This document shows, piece by piece, positions 14,037 through 21,699 of a stretch of DNA of 25,649 bases. Source of the stretch: a virus; the IMG/VR virus record IMGVR_UViG_3300017971_000716, positions 1 to 25,649 of that record. One strand, 5' to 3'. The notes beneath the pieces are model-generated. The model made no database searches, was not told where the DNA came from, and saw nothing but the letters and a program-made list of their open reading frames with translations. A program made the translations under genes and the position numbers. Position 1 is the stretch's first letter. Each line of letters starts with the position of its first letter.

Positions 14037-14609
14037 ATGAAACGAAGAGATGGATTTGTAAGTAACAGCTCAAGCAGCTCGTTTATAGTAAAATTTAGAT
14101 CAATTGATTGGAAAAATGCTGGTTGTTTTGATTACAAATTAGAACCATCTCAAATTGAATCTCTTGATCAATTTGGCTTTAGAAAGATAAATGTTGGTTG
14201 TGTAGAACATTATCATAACTCTGATCATTGTTCAAAAGAAGCCGAAGTTTATCAACATGATGAAACAGAATCTGATTTAAGAACATATCTTGGTTATCAT
14301 GTAACGTGTAACCAAGATACTCCATTATTCTTTCTCTTAAAAAATCGTATTCCATTTACTGCTTTAATTCATTATGGTAATTACACATATATGTATGACG
14401 GTGGTGATTGGTTTTATAAGATAATAAATTATGGCCAAATGCTTTCCATGTATCATTCGTTAGATTCTTATGAACAATTATGTAAAGTTGCTATGGATGC
14501 AGGACCGCCAATTAGTAGAGAATATGTTAAGTGGTATTTGGAGAAAGAAACAGAATTAATGGTTAATACAATTGTTGATGAAATTGATGCTATAGAGGAT
14601 GACGAATGA
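14037..14609 (+). CDS. Protein with N-terminal GFVSNSSSSSF motif, unknown function
   Basis: 190 residues, opening MKRRDGFVSNSSSSSFIVKF. Only this N-terminal motif is shared with the gene just upstream (6 bases away); the remainder differs and is rich in aromatic residues, His and acidic residues (GYHVTCNQDTPLFFLLKN, IHYGNYTYMYDGGDWFYKII). It has no transmembrane segment or known catalytic motif. The stop overlaps the next start by four bases (ATGA), showing coupled translation. There is no strong ribosome site, so translation may depend on the upstream gene. Confidence 0.72.
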   Translation: MKRRDGFVSNSSSSSFIVKFRSIDWKNAGCFDYKLEPSQIESLDQFGFRKINVGCVEHYHNSDHCSKEAEVYQHDETESDLRTYLGYHVTCNQDTPLFFLLKNRIPFTALIHYGNYTYMYDGGDWFYKIINYGQMLSMYHSLDSYEQLCKVAMDAGPPISREYVKWYLEKETELMVNTIVDEIDAIEDDE

Positions 14610-15058
14610 TAGATTTTAATGATTATAAAAATACAGAACTTCTAGAAGCTTATAATGAAATTCAAAAAATTCTTGAAGAACGTGGATTATTAATTAAACT
14701 TCAAGAAAAATCTATTGAAGAACTTCAAAAAGAAGCGGCGATTAAAGCCAATTCTAATTGGCATTTTATGATAGATCGTGAAGATAATTTTGTAATGGTT
14801 TATGTTGTTGAAAAACAACATTGGAAAGACTTTGGATATATTGATGACTGTCCATCTGATCAAAATTTTATAGTTCCTCCAAAATACGGTGAATGCCAAG
14901 AGATGGCTTATGATAATTATAGCTTTGATTTTATTAAAAGCAAAATTTGGCAATTAACTGATAGTGAATGTGATATGTTAGAAGAAGCATATCGTAAAGA
15001 TTTTATTGAATATGGTTTTACAGAAGTACTATGGTCAGATCATCCGGAGAATAAATAA
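14606..15058 (+). CDS. Hypothetical protein
   Basis: 150 residues, not recognised. An N-terminal coiled-coil helix (ELLEAYNEIQKILEERGLLI, then LQEKSIEELQKEAAIKA; about 10-50) is followed by a more globular part with aromatic residues (NWHFMIDREDNFVMVYVVEK) and an acidic C-terminal helix. It overlaps the previous gene by four bases and the next by one, so it is part of a translationally coupled set. Probably cytoplasmic. Confidence 0.68.
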   Translation: MIDFNDYKNTELLEAYNEIQKILEERGLLIKLQEKSIEELQKEAAIKANSNWHFMIDREDNFVMVYVVEKQHWKDFGYIDDCPSDQNFIVPPKYGECQEMAYDNYSFDFIKSKIWQLTDSECDMLEEAYRKDFIEYGFTEVLWSDHPENK

Positions 15059-15297
15059 TGGCACTAGTTCGATGTAAATATTGTAATACACAAATAAGTA
15101 CTATGTTAATTCAATGTTATCATTGTAAAAAAGAAATTAATTCAAATGATTATGAAGAACATCAAAAACAGGAAGAAAAATTCTGTGATATTAATCGAAG
15201 TTCAATTTATTGTTATGGATTATTTACTGGTGCTATTATTGGTATTTCTTTTTCAATTTTAATTATGTTACTATATTTTACTTTCTTTTCATGTTAA
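15058..15297 (+). CDS. Small zinc-ribbon membrane protein
   Basis: 79 residues. CKYCN (about 6-10) and CYHCKKEI (about 20-27) form a zinc ribbon at the N-terminus; a strongly hydrophobic helix (FTGAIIGISFSILIMLLYFT) fills the C-terminus. A single-span membrane protein with the ribbon probably in the cytoplasm. TAATG overlap with the preceding gene. Last gene before promoter copy C. Confidence 0.7.
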   Translation: MALVRCKYCNTQISTMLIQCYHCKKEINSNDYEEHQKQEEKFCDINRSSIYCYGLFTGAIIGISFSILIMLLYFTFFSC

Positions 15298-15331
15298 CTA
15301 TACTTTGATTTTTTCTATGTTATTTTATATT
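15298..15331 (+). promoter_or_regulatory. Early/middle-type promoter, copy C
   Basis: CTATACTTT, 12 bases, GTTATTTTATATTA; -35-like CTTTGA, 17 bases, -10-like TATATT. The pncB-like start codon is 21 bases downstream, giving a very short leader. Confidence 0.78.
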
Positions 15332-15352
15332 AACCATAGAGGAGAAAAATAA

Positions 15353-16519
15353 ATGAGTATCATTCAAAGTCATCTTGATAATGACCTTTATAAATTTACA
15401 ATGGCTAATGCAGTCTTTAGTAAATTTCCAAATTATTCCGTAGAATATCGTTTTGATTGTCGAAATGAAGCAAATTGGGATAAAGATCAACATGATATAC
15501 TTTTAGAAGAAATCGATTCTTATTGTAAAATTCGTTTTCAAGAAGATGAACTTGATTATCTTTATTCTCTTAATTTATTTAGTTCCGAATTTATTCAATA
15601 TCTTAGAGGTTGGCAACCAAACAGTAAGAATATTTTAACAGTATTATCTGCTGGCAAACTTAAACTTATTCTTATTAATGGAACATGGCTTGATCAAATT
15701 TTATTAGAAGTTCCATTACTTGCTATGATTAATGAAGTTTGGTTTTCTGGTCTTAATTGGAATTGGAAAAATAATGAGAAAAATGGATATAAAAAATTAG
15801 ATCAGAAATTGAGTTTAGTTAAAAACGATCCTAATTTTAAATTCGCTGATTTTGGAACTCGTCGACGTTTTAGTTTTCCTTGGCAAGGACAAGTTATTGA
15901 AAAACTTAAAGATTGTACAGGATTTGTTGGAACATCAAATGTTTTTTATGCTAGAAAATATAATTTGACTCCAATTGGTACAATGGCTCATGAATGGATT
16001 ATGGGTGGTGCAGGTAGACCAGATACAAGTTTCTTAAATTCACAGAAAGCGCAATTACAAACTTGGTCTGATGTATATAGAGGTAATCTTGGTATTGCTC
16101 TGACCGATACTTATGGTATGAAGAAGTTTTTGAAAGATTTTGATTTATACTTTGCTAAACTTTATGATGGTCTTCGGCATGATAGTGGAGATCCTTTTGA
16201 ATGGGGTGATATGGCGATTGAACATTATAAAAAACTTGGTATAGATCCAACAACTAAAACGCTTGTATTTTCCGATGGTTTAACAATTGAAAAAGCTATT
16301 GAAATTAATAAGTATTTTGAAGGCAGAGCCAAAATATCGTTTGGTATCGGAACTCATTTAACTAATGATTTTGATTATATTGAACCATTAAAAATTGTTA
16401 TTAAAATGACAAGATGTAATGAACATCCAACAATTAAGATATCAGATGAACCTGCAAAAACTATGTGTATGGATGAAAAATTTAAAGAATACGCACTGGA
16501 CATAATGCAGGTATATTAA
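15353..16519 (+). CDS. pncB: Nicotinate phosphoribosyltransferase
   Basis: 388 residues, close to E. coli PncB (400). It makes nicotinate mononucleotide from nicotinate and PRPP (ATP-driven), the entry step of NAD salvage by the Preiss-Handler route. Family motifs are all present: N-terminal 'LDNDLYKFTMANAVF', 'FADFGTRRRFS' (about 164-174), 'GFVGTSNVFYA' (190-200), 'PIGTMAHEW' with His213 at the place of the phosphorylated histidine of the bacterial enzyme, 'LTDTYGMKKFL', 'RHDSGDP' (275-281), 'FSDGLT' and 'FGIGTHLTND'. It therefore looks complete and active. Ribosome site GAGGAG. No other NAD gene lies in the window. Plausible roles are raising the host NAD pool during infection or countering NAD-depleting defence; neither can be shown from sequence. 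Confidence 0.93.
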   Translation: MSIIQSHLDNDLYKFTMANAVFSKFPNYSVEYRFDCRNEANWDKDQHDILLEEIDSYCKIRFQEDELDYLYSLNLFSSEFIQYLRGWQPNSKNILTVLSAGKLKLILINGTWLDQILLEVPLLAMINEVWFSGLNWNWKNNEKNGYKKLDQKLSLVKNDPNFKFADFGTRRRFSFPWQGQVIEKLKDCTGFVGTSNVFYARKYNLTPIGTMAHEWIMGGAGRPDTSFLNSQKAQLQTWSDVYRGNLGIALTDTYGMKKFLKDFDLYFAKLYDGLRHDSGDPFEWGDMAIEHYKKLGIDPTTKTLVFSDGLTIEKAIEINKYFEGRAKISFGIGTHLTNDFDYIEPLKIVIKMTRCNEHPTIKISDEPAKTMCMDEKFKEYALDIMQVY

Positions 16520-16713
16520 TGTTTTATAGGAGAGATAGGTTAGTTTGTCCTTCAAAACATGAGGGAAAAACGCTTAAATGTGTTAATTGTGGTATGGAGT
16601 ACAAACCAGTTAGGTATGGCGAACAACCACAAGAAGTGGACTATAATTGTCCAAAATGTAAAGTATGTTGCTACAAGATAAAGAAAGTACCATCTTGGTG
16701 GGACATAAAGTAA
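16519..16713 (+). CDS. Small zinc-ribbon protein
   Basis: 64 residues with CVNCG (about 21-25) and CPKCKVCCYK (about 44-53), a treble-clef or ribbon-type zinc site. Basic, no membrane segment. The ATG shares one base with the pncB stop (TAATG), so it is translated with the enzyme; whether it works with it is unknown. Confidence 0.68.
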   Translation: MFYRRDRLVCPSKHEGKTLKCVNCGMEYKPVRYGEQPQEVDYNCPKCKVCCYKIKKVPSWWDIK

Positions 16714-16722
16714 GGAGTAATT

Positions 16723-17220
16723 ATGAACGCTAAAGAGAACTATAAAGTTCATCGCAGCATTGGTAACAAAGACTATTTCATTCCAGAAGACGACCATCCA
16801 ATTCGTGAAGCATTGGCATCTGGTCTTGAAGAATGTGAATATTCAAAAGATTTAAAAGACGCTCGTATTGAAGTTATGGCAGTATACCCACATATTTCCA
16901 AAACTACAGCAGCACGTGTTGTTAAATGTAATAATCATTCAAAAATCTTTGGTGGTTTTGATTATGTTGTAGAAGTATCTGGAGATATTTGGGATATTCT
17001 TCCTGCCAATGTTCAAAAGATTCTTATGTATCATGAATGTGAACATATGGTTGTTACTTATAATAAGAAATTAGAAGCAAGTTTCCGTCTTCGTGATCAT
17101 GATCTTAAAGATTTTCGATCTGTTGTCGGTAAATACGGTCTTGATTGGATTACAACTATTAATGATCTTGTTGCTGATGAATATGAAATTGATGATGACA
17201 ATCTTTGTGTGAGAATGTAA
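16723..17220 (+). CDS. Putative phage metallopeptidase (HExxH)
   Basis: 165 residues. 'ILMYHECEHMVV' provides HECEH (104-108), a HExxH zinc protease motif, followed at about 122-129 by 'RDHDLKDF', a third conserved His/Asp cluster seen in the small 'putative phage metallopeptidase' family (PF18894-like, from memory). The N-terminal half contains mixed strands typical of that family. Predicted cytoplasmic, no signal peptide. Ribosome site AAGGAG. Substrate unknown; zinc peptidases of this type are common accessory phage genes. Confidence 0.75.
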   Translation: MNAKENYKVHRSIGNKDYFIPEDDHPIREALASGLEECEYSKDLKDARIEVMAVYPHISKTTAARVVKCNNHSKIFGGFDYVVEVSGDIWDILPANVQKILMYHECEHMVVTYNKKLEASFRLRDHDLKDFRSVVGKYGLDWITTINDLVADEYEIDDDNLCVRM

Positions 17221-17221
17221 A

Positions 17222-17941
17222 ATGCGACTTACTAATGAAATGCGATATAATGTTGCAAAAAAAGTTGTAATGGAGATTTACGAATCTAAAGTTAAGAATT
17301 TAATCTTACTTATTAGAGAAGATGCAACTAGAATCATTGAAAAAAATTTACCTACTGAGTTTATCGATCTTGCTGAAAAATTAGATAATAAAAAGAATTA
17401 TTGTCGCTATTTTTCTTATTCAGATAATGTAAATATTCATGGTATTAATTCACGTTGTAATATTAATGAATTTACAGAACCTACTTTTAATGGTTCGATT
17501 AAATCATTAGGTAATAATCCATTAAGAAGTTATCTTCATACTTTCCATGATAGAACATATACTGCGGTATCTAAACGTCGTGCACCAAGTGGTAATCATT
17601 GGGCATCTTATCAAAATGTTAAGTTGACAAAAACTTTTCCACAACCTAGTGATGGTTATAAAATGGAAAAAGGATATAATTGGACATCAACTGTAACATT
17701 AATTAAAGATCTTATGAAAGTTTTGAAAGAATGTGAAAATCTTTTTTCTGAGATTTACGAATTTCTTTTACAGTTTTCTACATATAAAAAAGCTGAGAAA
17801 GAATGGCCAGATTTGAGCAGATATTTAACATTTATTCAACCTGAAGGTAGTGGAAATAAAGTTTCTACTGCATTAGTTAAATCTGGTATGACAGTTCGTA
17901 GATCTATTAATAAAGCTCGTCAAGAAGTAATAGGAGTATAA
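17222..17941 (+). CDS. Nmad5-like protein (nucleotide modification associated domain 5), tentative
   Basis: 239 residues. The beginning MRLTNEMRYNVAKKVVMEIY followed by a long helix, a central variable beta part, and a final helical region (ECENLFSEIYEFLLQFSTYK, then 'KAEKEWPDLSRYL') follows the layout I remember for Nmad5 proteins, which occur near genes for modified DNA bases in phages. No catalytic motif is visible. It starts one base after the preceding stop. No base-modification gene is in the window, so the link to DNA modification is untested. It could also be an unrelated helical protein. Confidence 0.55.
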   Translation: MRLTNEMRYNVAKKVVMEIYESKVKNLILLIREDATRIIEKNLPTEFIDLAEKLDNKKNYCRYFSYSDNVNIHGINSRCNINEFTEPTFNGSIKSLGNNPLRSYLHTFHDRTYTAVSKRRAPSGNHWASYQNVKLTKTFPQPSDGYKMEKGYNWTSTVTLIKDLMKVLKECENLFSEIYEFLLQFSTYKKAEKEWPDLSRYLTFIQPEGSGNKVSTALVKSGMTVRRSINKARQEVIGV

Positions 17942-17944
17942 AAA

Positions 17945-18322
17945 ATGAAAAGTCGTAATGGTTTTGTGAGCAACAGCTCGACATCAAGTTTTATTATTCT
18001 TTTGAAGAATGATGCATATAACGAGAAATATAAAGAAGCTGACGATTATACAAAGGCTGTATTAGACGTAGTTGTTGGTTCTCCAAAAACTGATGAAGAA
18101 GCATCAACTGTTTTTGGTATACCTTGTAGAATTGTAGAATTCTCTGATGGGAATTATGATTCTTTCAATGAGTATTATGAACATGAAGTAGATTGGAAAG
18201 GTGAAATTCCTGAAGAATATGATCCAGATTATTATGGATGCGCTTCAAGAGATGCATTTGAAAAATTTACAGATAAACTTGAAAATGAAAAAGAAATAGA
18301 AACTTTTTCAGTTGAAACATGA
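17945..18322 (+). CDS. Protein with N-terminal GFVSNSSTSSF motif, unknown function
   Basis: 125 residues, opening MKSRNGFVSNSSTSSFIILL, the third copy of the motif seen at 13665 and 14037. The body is acidic and unrelated to the other two by eye (DDYTKAVLDVVVGSPKTDEE, GDIP-free mixed alpha/beta, then YDPDYYGCASRDAFEKFTDK). Ribosome site GGAG about 8 bases ahead. The stop overlaps the next start by four bases (ATGA). Confidence 0.72.
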   Translation: MKSRNGFVSNSSTSSFIILLKNDAYNEKYKEADDYTKAVLDVVVGSPKTDEEASTVFGIPCRIVEFSDGNYDSFNEYYEHEVDWKGEIPEEYDPDYYGCASRDAFEKFTDKLENEKEIETFSVET

Positions 18323-18513
18323 CATACGATCCTGCAAATAGAATTGTAATTGATAGTTATACTGGTTTATTTGATAGTGAATTAAACGAGCTTATTGAGA
18401 TTATTCAACGTGAAATCAATAAGCTTGATATTCCTGATCATGTAAAAAAGACATTGGTTGTAAAAATAGAAAAAGATCCATATTTTGAGGAAATTGAAAA
18501 TGGAATTGAGTGA
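18319..18513 (+). CDS. Small hypothetical protein
   Basis: 64 residues, mostly helical and acidic (LFDSELNELIEIIQREINKL), not recognised. Starts inside the stop of the preceding gene and overlaps the following start by 14 bases; a coupled set. Likely a small regulator or cofactor, but this is not supported by any motif. Confidence 0.6.
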   Translation: MTYDPANRIVIDSYTGLFDSELNELIEIIQREINKLDIPDHVKKTLVVKIEKDPYFEEIENGIE

Positions 18514-18766
18514 AAATATTCAAAAACGAATTGACAATCTTCCAAATCAAATGCTTGATACTGCACTTGATCATGTTGAAGAATATCTATCACAAGGTGA
18601 CTGGTTTTATCCCGAAGATTTTATGGAAGATATTGTAGAAGAAGTTAATAAGGCAATTGCAACTGAAGTTAAACAGCTTTGTGAGCGTCCAGAATTCAAA
18701 CAAAAGCTTAAACTAATTGCTGAACAGAAACTTGGTGATATTATTGCAGATCAAATTGATTTGTAG
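18500..18766 (+). CDS. Hypothetical helical protein
   Basis: 88 residues from ATG 18500, preceded by GAGG at 9 bases; a TTG at 18485 would overlap that site and is rejected. All-helical, acidic (LDTALDHVEEYLSQGDWFYP, VNKAIATEVKQLCERPEFKQ). No family recognised. Last gene before a strong terminator. Confidence 0.65.
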   Translation: MELSENIQKRIDNLPNQMLDTALDHVEEYLSQGDWFYPEDFMEDIVEEVNKAIATEVKQLCERPEFKQKLKLIAEQKLGDIIADQIDL

Positions 18767-18791
18767 AATTAATCATTTAAGATTTGTTTAG

Positions 18792-18826
18792 AATGGAGGT
18801 AAAATTAATACTTACCTCCATTTATT
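18792..18826 (+). terminator. Rho-independent terminator
   Basis: AATGGAGGTAA, a 9-base loop, TTACCTCCATT (18792-18822) gives 11 perfect pairs followed by TATTTT. It separates the accessory gene block from promoter copy D. Confidence 0.85.
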
Positions 18827-18836
18827 TTAATGTTTG

Positions 18837-18870
18837 CTATACTTTGATCTTTTCTTGGTTATATTATACT
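18837..18870 (+). promoter_or_regulatory. Early/middle-type promoter, copy D
   Basis: CTATACTTT, 12 bases, GTTATATTATACTA; -35-like CTTTGA, 17 bases, -10-like TATACT. ATG 21 bases downstream, as in copy C. It drives the small gene at 18892 and topoisomerase gene 39. Confidence 0.78.
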
Positions 18871-18891
18871 ATCTACTATTAAGGGAAATAT

Positions 18892-19086
18892 ATGAAAATC
18901 TATGCTATTAAATATCGAGAAGGTGATATTATTAGTGGCAATTATCATGATAAAGTTCTTAATGATCAACTTTATTTATCAAAAGAACGTCGTGATGCTG
19001 CTCTAATTGAATTTCAGCAAACTAATATTGATCGCGCAGATAAGTGGAAAATACATACCGCTATTGAAATGAATGTTAAGGAGTAA
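18892..19086 (+). CDS. Small hypothetical protein upstream of gene 39
   Basis: 64 residues (MKIYAIKYREGDIISGNYHD...), an alpha/beta protein not recognised. The strand-rich start followed by a helix 'SKERRDAALIEFQQ' suggests a small compact fold. Ribosome site AAGGGAAA. Its last codons contain the ribosome site of gene 39. Confidence 0.65.
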   Translation: MKIYAIKYREGDIISGNYHDKVLNDQLYLSKERRDAALIEFQQTNIDRADKWKIHTAIEMNVKE

Positions 19087-19090
19087 TAAC

Positions 19091-20974
19091 TTGAAAGAAC
19101 AAGTAATACAAAAACTTACTGAAAGGGAACATGTTCTTCAGCGACAAGATATGTACCTTGGCAGTATTCAACCAATTTCACATAATGGTTTCTTTTTAGA
19201 AAAAGATAAATTTGTTTGGAAAGAATACCGCTGCGTTGATGGTTTGATCAAAATTATTAATGAAATTATTGATAATAGTATTGATGAAGCTGTTAGAACA
19301 GATTTTAAACACGCTAAAAATATCAAAGTTTATATTGACAATGGTAATCAAGTACGTGTAATTGATGATGGTCGGGGAATTCCAATTAAGAAAGTTGGAC
19401 TACAAGATGGTACAGAAGAATGGATGCCAGTATTAGCATTTACTCATGCCAGAGCAGGTTCTAACTTTGATGATTCTGATCGTAAAGGAATTGGAATGAA
19501 TGGTATTGGTAGCTTTGTTACTAATTGTTTCTCCAATAAATTTACTGTTGAAACAAAAAATGCAGGTCAGAGATTAGTTCTTACATGTAAAAATAATTTG
19601 GAATCATATAATGTTGATGTCACTAAATTAAAAACACGAGATAGTGGAACAACTGTTACATTTAAACCTGATCTTCCAAGATTTGGTCTAGAAAAAATTG
19701 ATGATTTACATGCATCATTAATTGAACAACGTTTGATTCACTTAGCTATGTGTTTTCCTCAGATTACTTTTAAGTTTAATGGTCGCGTTATGAAGATCAG
19801 AAATACTAAACAGTATCTGAAAGCATTTTCTACACAATTTGAATTTGTTGAAACACCAAATTATACTATTGCTATTATGCCAAATGAAACTGATGACTTT
19901 AGACAGTTATCATTTGTTAATGGCTTAGATATTAAAAATGGTGGTAATCATATTGATGTAATTAATTGGGAAGTTGTTTCAAGATTACGTGATAAGATTG
20001 CTAAGAAGTTTAAATCAATCAAACCTGGTGATATCAAGAATAAGCTTCAGATTATCGCAATTTTTAGAAACTTTACTAATGCAAGATTTGATAGTCAAAC
20101 TAAGGAAAGGTTTACAAACTCAGTTGCTGAAGTACGTGATTTCCTTGGTAATATTGACTGGGATAAAATAGCAAATAAACTCTATTGGAATAAAGAGTTT
20201 ATCGAACCAATTACTGAAACATACCGAATCAAAGAAGAATTTAAGAAACGTCAGGAAGCCAAAAATCTTAATAAGAAGATTTTGAAGCAGAAAGTTAAAT
20301 GTGATAAATTCTTAGCACCAACCAAGCGAGAAAAATATCTATTCCTTTGTGAGGGTGATTCTGCTGCTGGTGGTATTATGGCTGTTCTTGGTAGAGAATT
20401 AATTGGATATTTTGCTATGCGAGGTGTTCCACTTAATGCTTACGAAGTTAAGATGTCAAAGATTCTTGCAAATCAAGAATTTAAGAATATTGTTAATGTT
20501 CTTGGTATTGTACTTGGTGAAAAAGATTCAAAAATGCGATTTGAAAATATTGTATTAGCTCAAGATGCAGATGCTGATGGAGCTCATATCTCAGGTCTTC
20601 TTATTGGATTCTTTAAAAAATATCTTCCTCATATTATTGAAGAAGGTAAACTTAAGAAATTACGAACACCAGTTATTGTCTTGAAAAAGAAAGATAAGAT
20701 TAAGCATTTCTTCTTTGATCTTCCTTCTTATATTAAACATCAAGAAAGTAATGATACTTCGAAATTTACTATTAAGTATTTCAAAGGTTTAGGTTCTTGG
20801 AAAAAGGAAGAACTTAAACAACTTATTGACGAATATGGAATGGAGCGATTTATTGAAACTTTAGTTCCAGATAATACATCTGATAAAGTTATTAATGATT
20901 GGCTTTCATATTCAACAGCGAACGAACGTAAAAAATATATCAAAGGAAGTCCGTTCGACTTATTCAATCTATAA
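19091..20974 (+). CDS. 39: DNA topoisomerase II large (ATPase) subunit, T4 gp39-like
   Basis: 627 residues. It combines a GHKL ATPase with a Toprim domain; with gp52 it forms the phage type II topoisomerase that relaxes DNA for replication. Visible: 'EIIDNSIDEAVRTDF' (ATP-binding Asn), 'VIDDGRGIPI', 'GIGMNGIGSFVTNCFS' (Walker-like Gly loop), 'QSLSFVNGLDIKNGGNH'-type transducer loop, 'RFDSQTKERF' with the Q-T-K lysine, then Toprim 'CEGDSAAGG' (about 420) and 'DADADGAH' (about 492). The start is taken as TTG 19091: it sits 7 bases after AAGGAG and its N-terminus is exactly as long as T4 gp39 up to the MY(L/I)G motif. An ATG at 19073 would overlap that ribosome site. In T4 itself part of the protein is split off as gp60; here it is one gene. 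Confidence 0.93.
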   Translation: MKEQVIQKLTEREHVLQRQDMYLGSIQPISHNGFFLEKDKFVWKEYRCVDGLIKIINEIIDNSIDEAVRTDFKHAKNIKVYIDNGNQVRVIDDGRGIPIKKVGLQDGTEEWMPVLAFTHARAGSNFDDSDRKGIGMNGIGSFVTNCFSNKFTVETKNAGQRLVLTCKNNLESYNVDVTKLKTRDSGTTVTFKPDLPRFGLEKIDDLHASLIEQRLIHLAMCFPQITFKFNGRVMKIRNTKQYLKAFSTQFEFVETPNYTIAIMPNETDDFRQLSFVNGLDIKNGGNHIDVINWEVVSRLRDKIAKKFKSIKPGDIKNKLQIIAIFRNFTNARFDSQTKERFTNSVAEVRDFLGNIDWDKIANKLYWNKEFIEPITETYRIKEEFKKRQEAKNLNKKILKQKVKCDKFLAPTKREKYLFLCEGDSAAGGIMAVLGRELIGYFAMRGVPLNAYEVKMSKILANQEFKNIVNVLGIVLGEKDSKMRFENIVLAQDADADGAHISGLLIGFFKKYLPHIIEEGKLKKLRTPVIVLKKKDKIKHFFFDLPSYIKHQESNDTSKFTIKYFKGLGSWKKEELKQLIDEYGMERFIETLVPDNTSDKVINDWLSYSTANERKKYIKGSPFDLFNL

Positions 20975-20992
20975 ACATTGGAGGAAATTAAT

Positions 20993-21211
20993 ATGTTTGA
21001 AATTTTCAAAAGACGTAAGCCATTAACATTTGACGGTTGGTTAAAGAAATATCAAATACCTGCAACACAGTATAATATTGTATTCGTAAATGAAGCAGAT
21101 AAAAAAATTGATCCTTTAAAGTTGAATGTTGAAAGTGCAACACCTATTATGAATGGTCGTAAGCTAGAAGTAAGATTAACATCTGAACCAGTATTATTTG
21201 GACGAATTTAA
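20993..21211 (+). CDS. Small hypothetical protein
   Basis: 72 residues from ATG 20993, 6 bases after GGAGGAA. Beta-rich (FDGWLKKYQIPATQYNIVFV, GRKLEVRLTSEPVLFGRI), without known motif. Encoded between gene 39 and the HD gene in the same operon. Confidence 0.62.
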   Translation: MFEIFKRRKPLTFDGWLKKYQIPATQYNIVFVNEADKKIDPLKLNVESATPIMNGRKLEVRLTSEPVLFGRI

Positions 21212-21213
21212 TT

Positions 21214-21699
21214 ATGTTAAATAAAGTATTAGAATATGCTATAAATGCTCATGGTAATCAGAAATATGGTAATGAACCATATTTATATCACTTAGAAGGT
21301 GTAAGAAAAAATCTTATTACAATTTTAGATAACTATAAGTTTTTTAAAGATTTTGATACAGATAAGATTCCTATTCTTGAACAAGTTGCAATTTTGCATG
21401 ATACTATAGAAGATACAAATATTACGTTTGAAGATATTGAAGAAGAATTTGGGCATGAAATTGCTCAACTCGTTCTTACGTTAACACATTCTCCACATGA
21501 AAATTATTCTGATTATATCTATAGAATTAGACAAGATTTTTATGCATCGTTTGTCAAAATTGCTGATCTTTCGTTTAATATAGAGCAATCAAAGAATTCT
21601 TTAGATGAAGCAAAAAGTAATGCAAAATCAAAAATAAAGCATCGACTTGCTAAGTATGAACTTGCAATAAGAATTTTATTAGAGGAAATATATAAATGA
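21214..21699 (+). CDS. HD-domain phosphohydrolase, MESH1/SpoT-like
   Basis: 161 residues, the size of single-domain (p)ppGpp hydrolases. The metal ligands are in the SpoT order: 'PYLYHLEGV' (His26), 'AILHDTIEDT' (His62, Asp63, with the following Glu66-Asp67 of the RelA/SpoT group) and 'VKIADLSFN' (Asp118). The stretch 'TFEDIEEEFGHEIAQLVLTL' matches the fold of SpoT HD domains. Likely reaction: removal of the 3'-pyrophosphate of (p)ppGpp in the cytoplasm; other nucleotides are possible. No synthetase domain is present. Three bases after the previous stop, four-base overlap with the next gene, so inside the topoisomerase operon. A role in keeping the stringent response low during infection is inferred. 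Confidence 0.8.
   Translation: MLNKVLEYAINAHGNQKYGNEPYLYHLEGVRKNLITILDNYKFFKDFDTDKIPILEQVAILHDTIEDTNITFEDIEEEFGHEIAQLVLTLTHSPHENYSDYIYRIRQDFYASFVKIADLSFNIEQSKNSLDEAKSNAKSKIKHRLAKYELAIRILLEEIYK

Noticed and set aside
19073-19090. ATG at 19073 as start of gene 39
   Set aside because: It would place the start upstream of the AAGGAG ribosome site; the TTG at 19091 is well spaced from that site and gives the same N-terminal length as T4 gp39.
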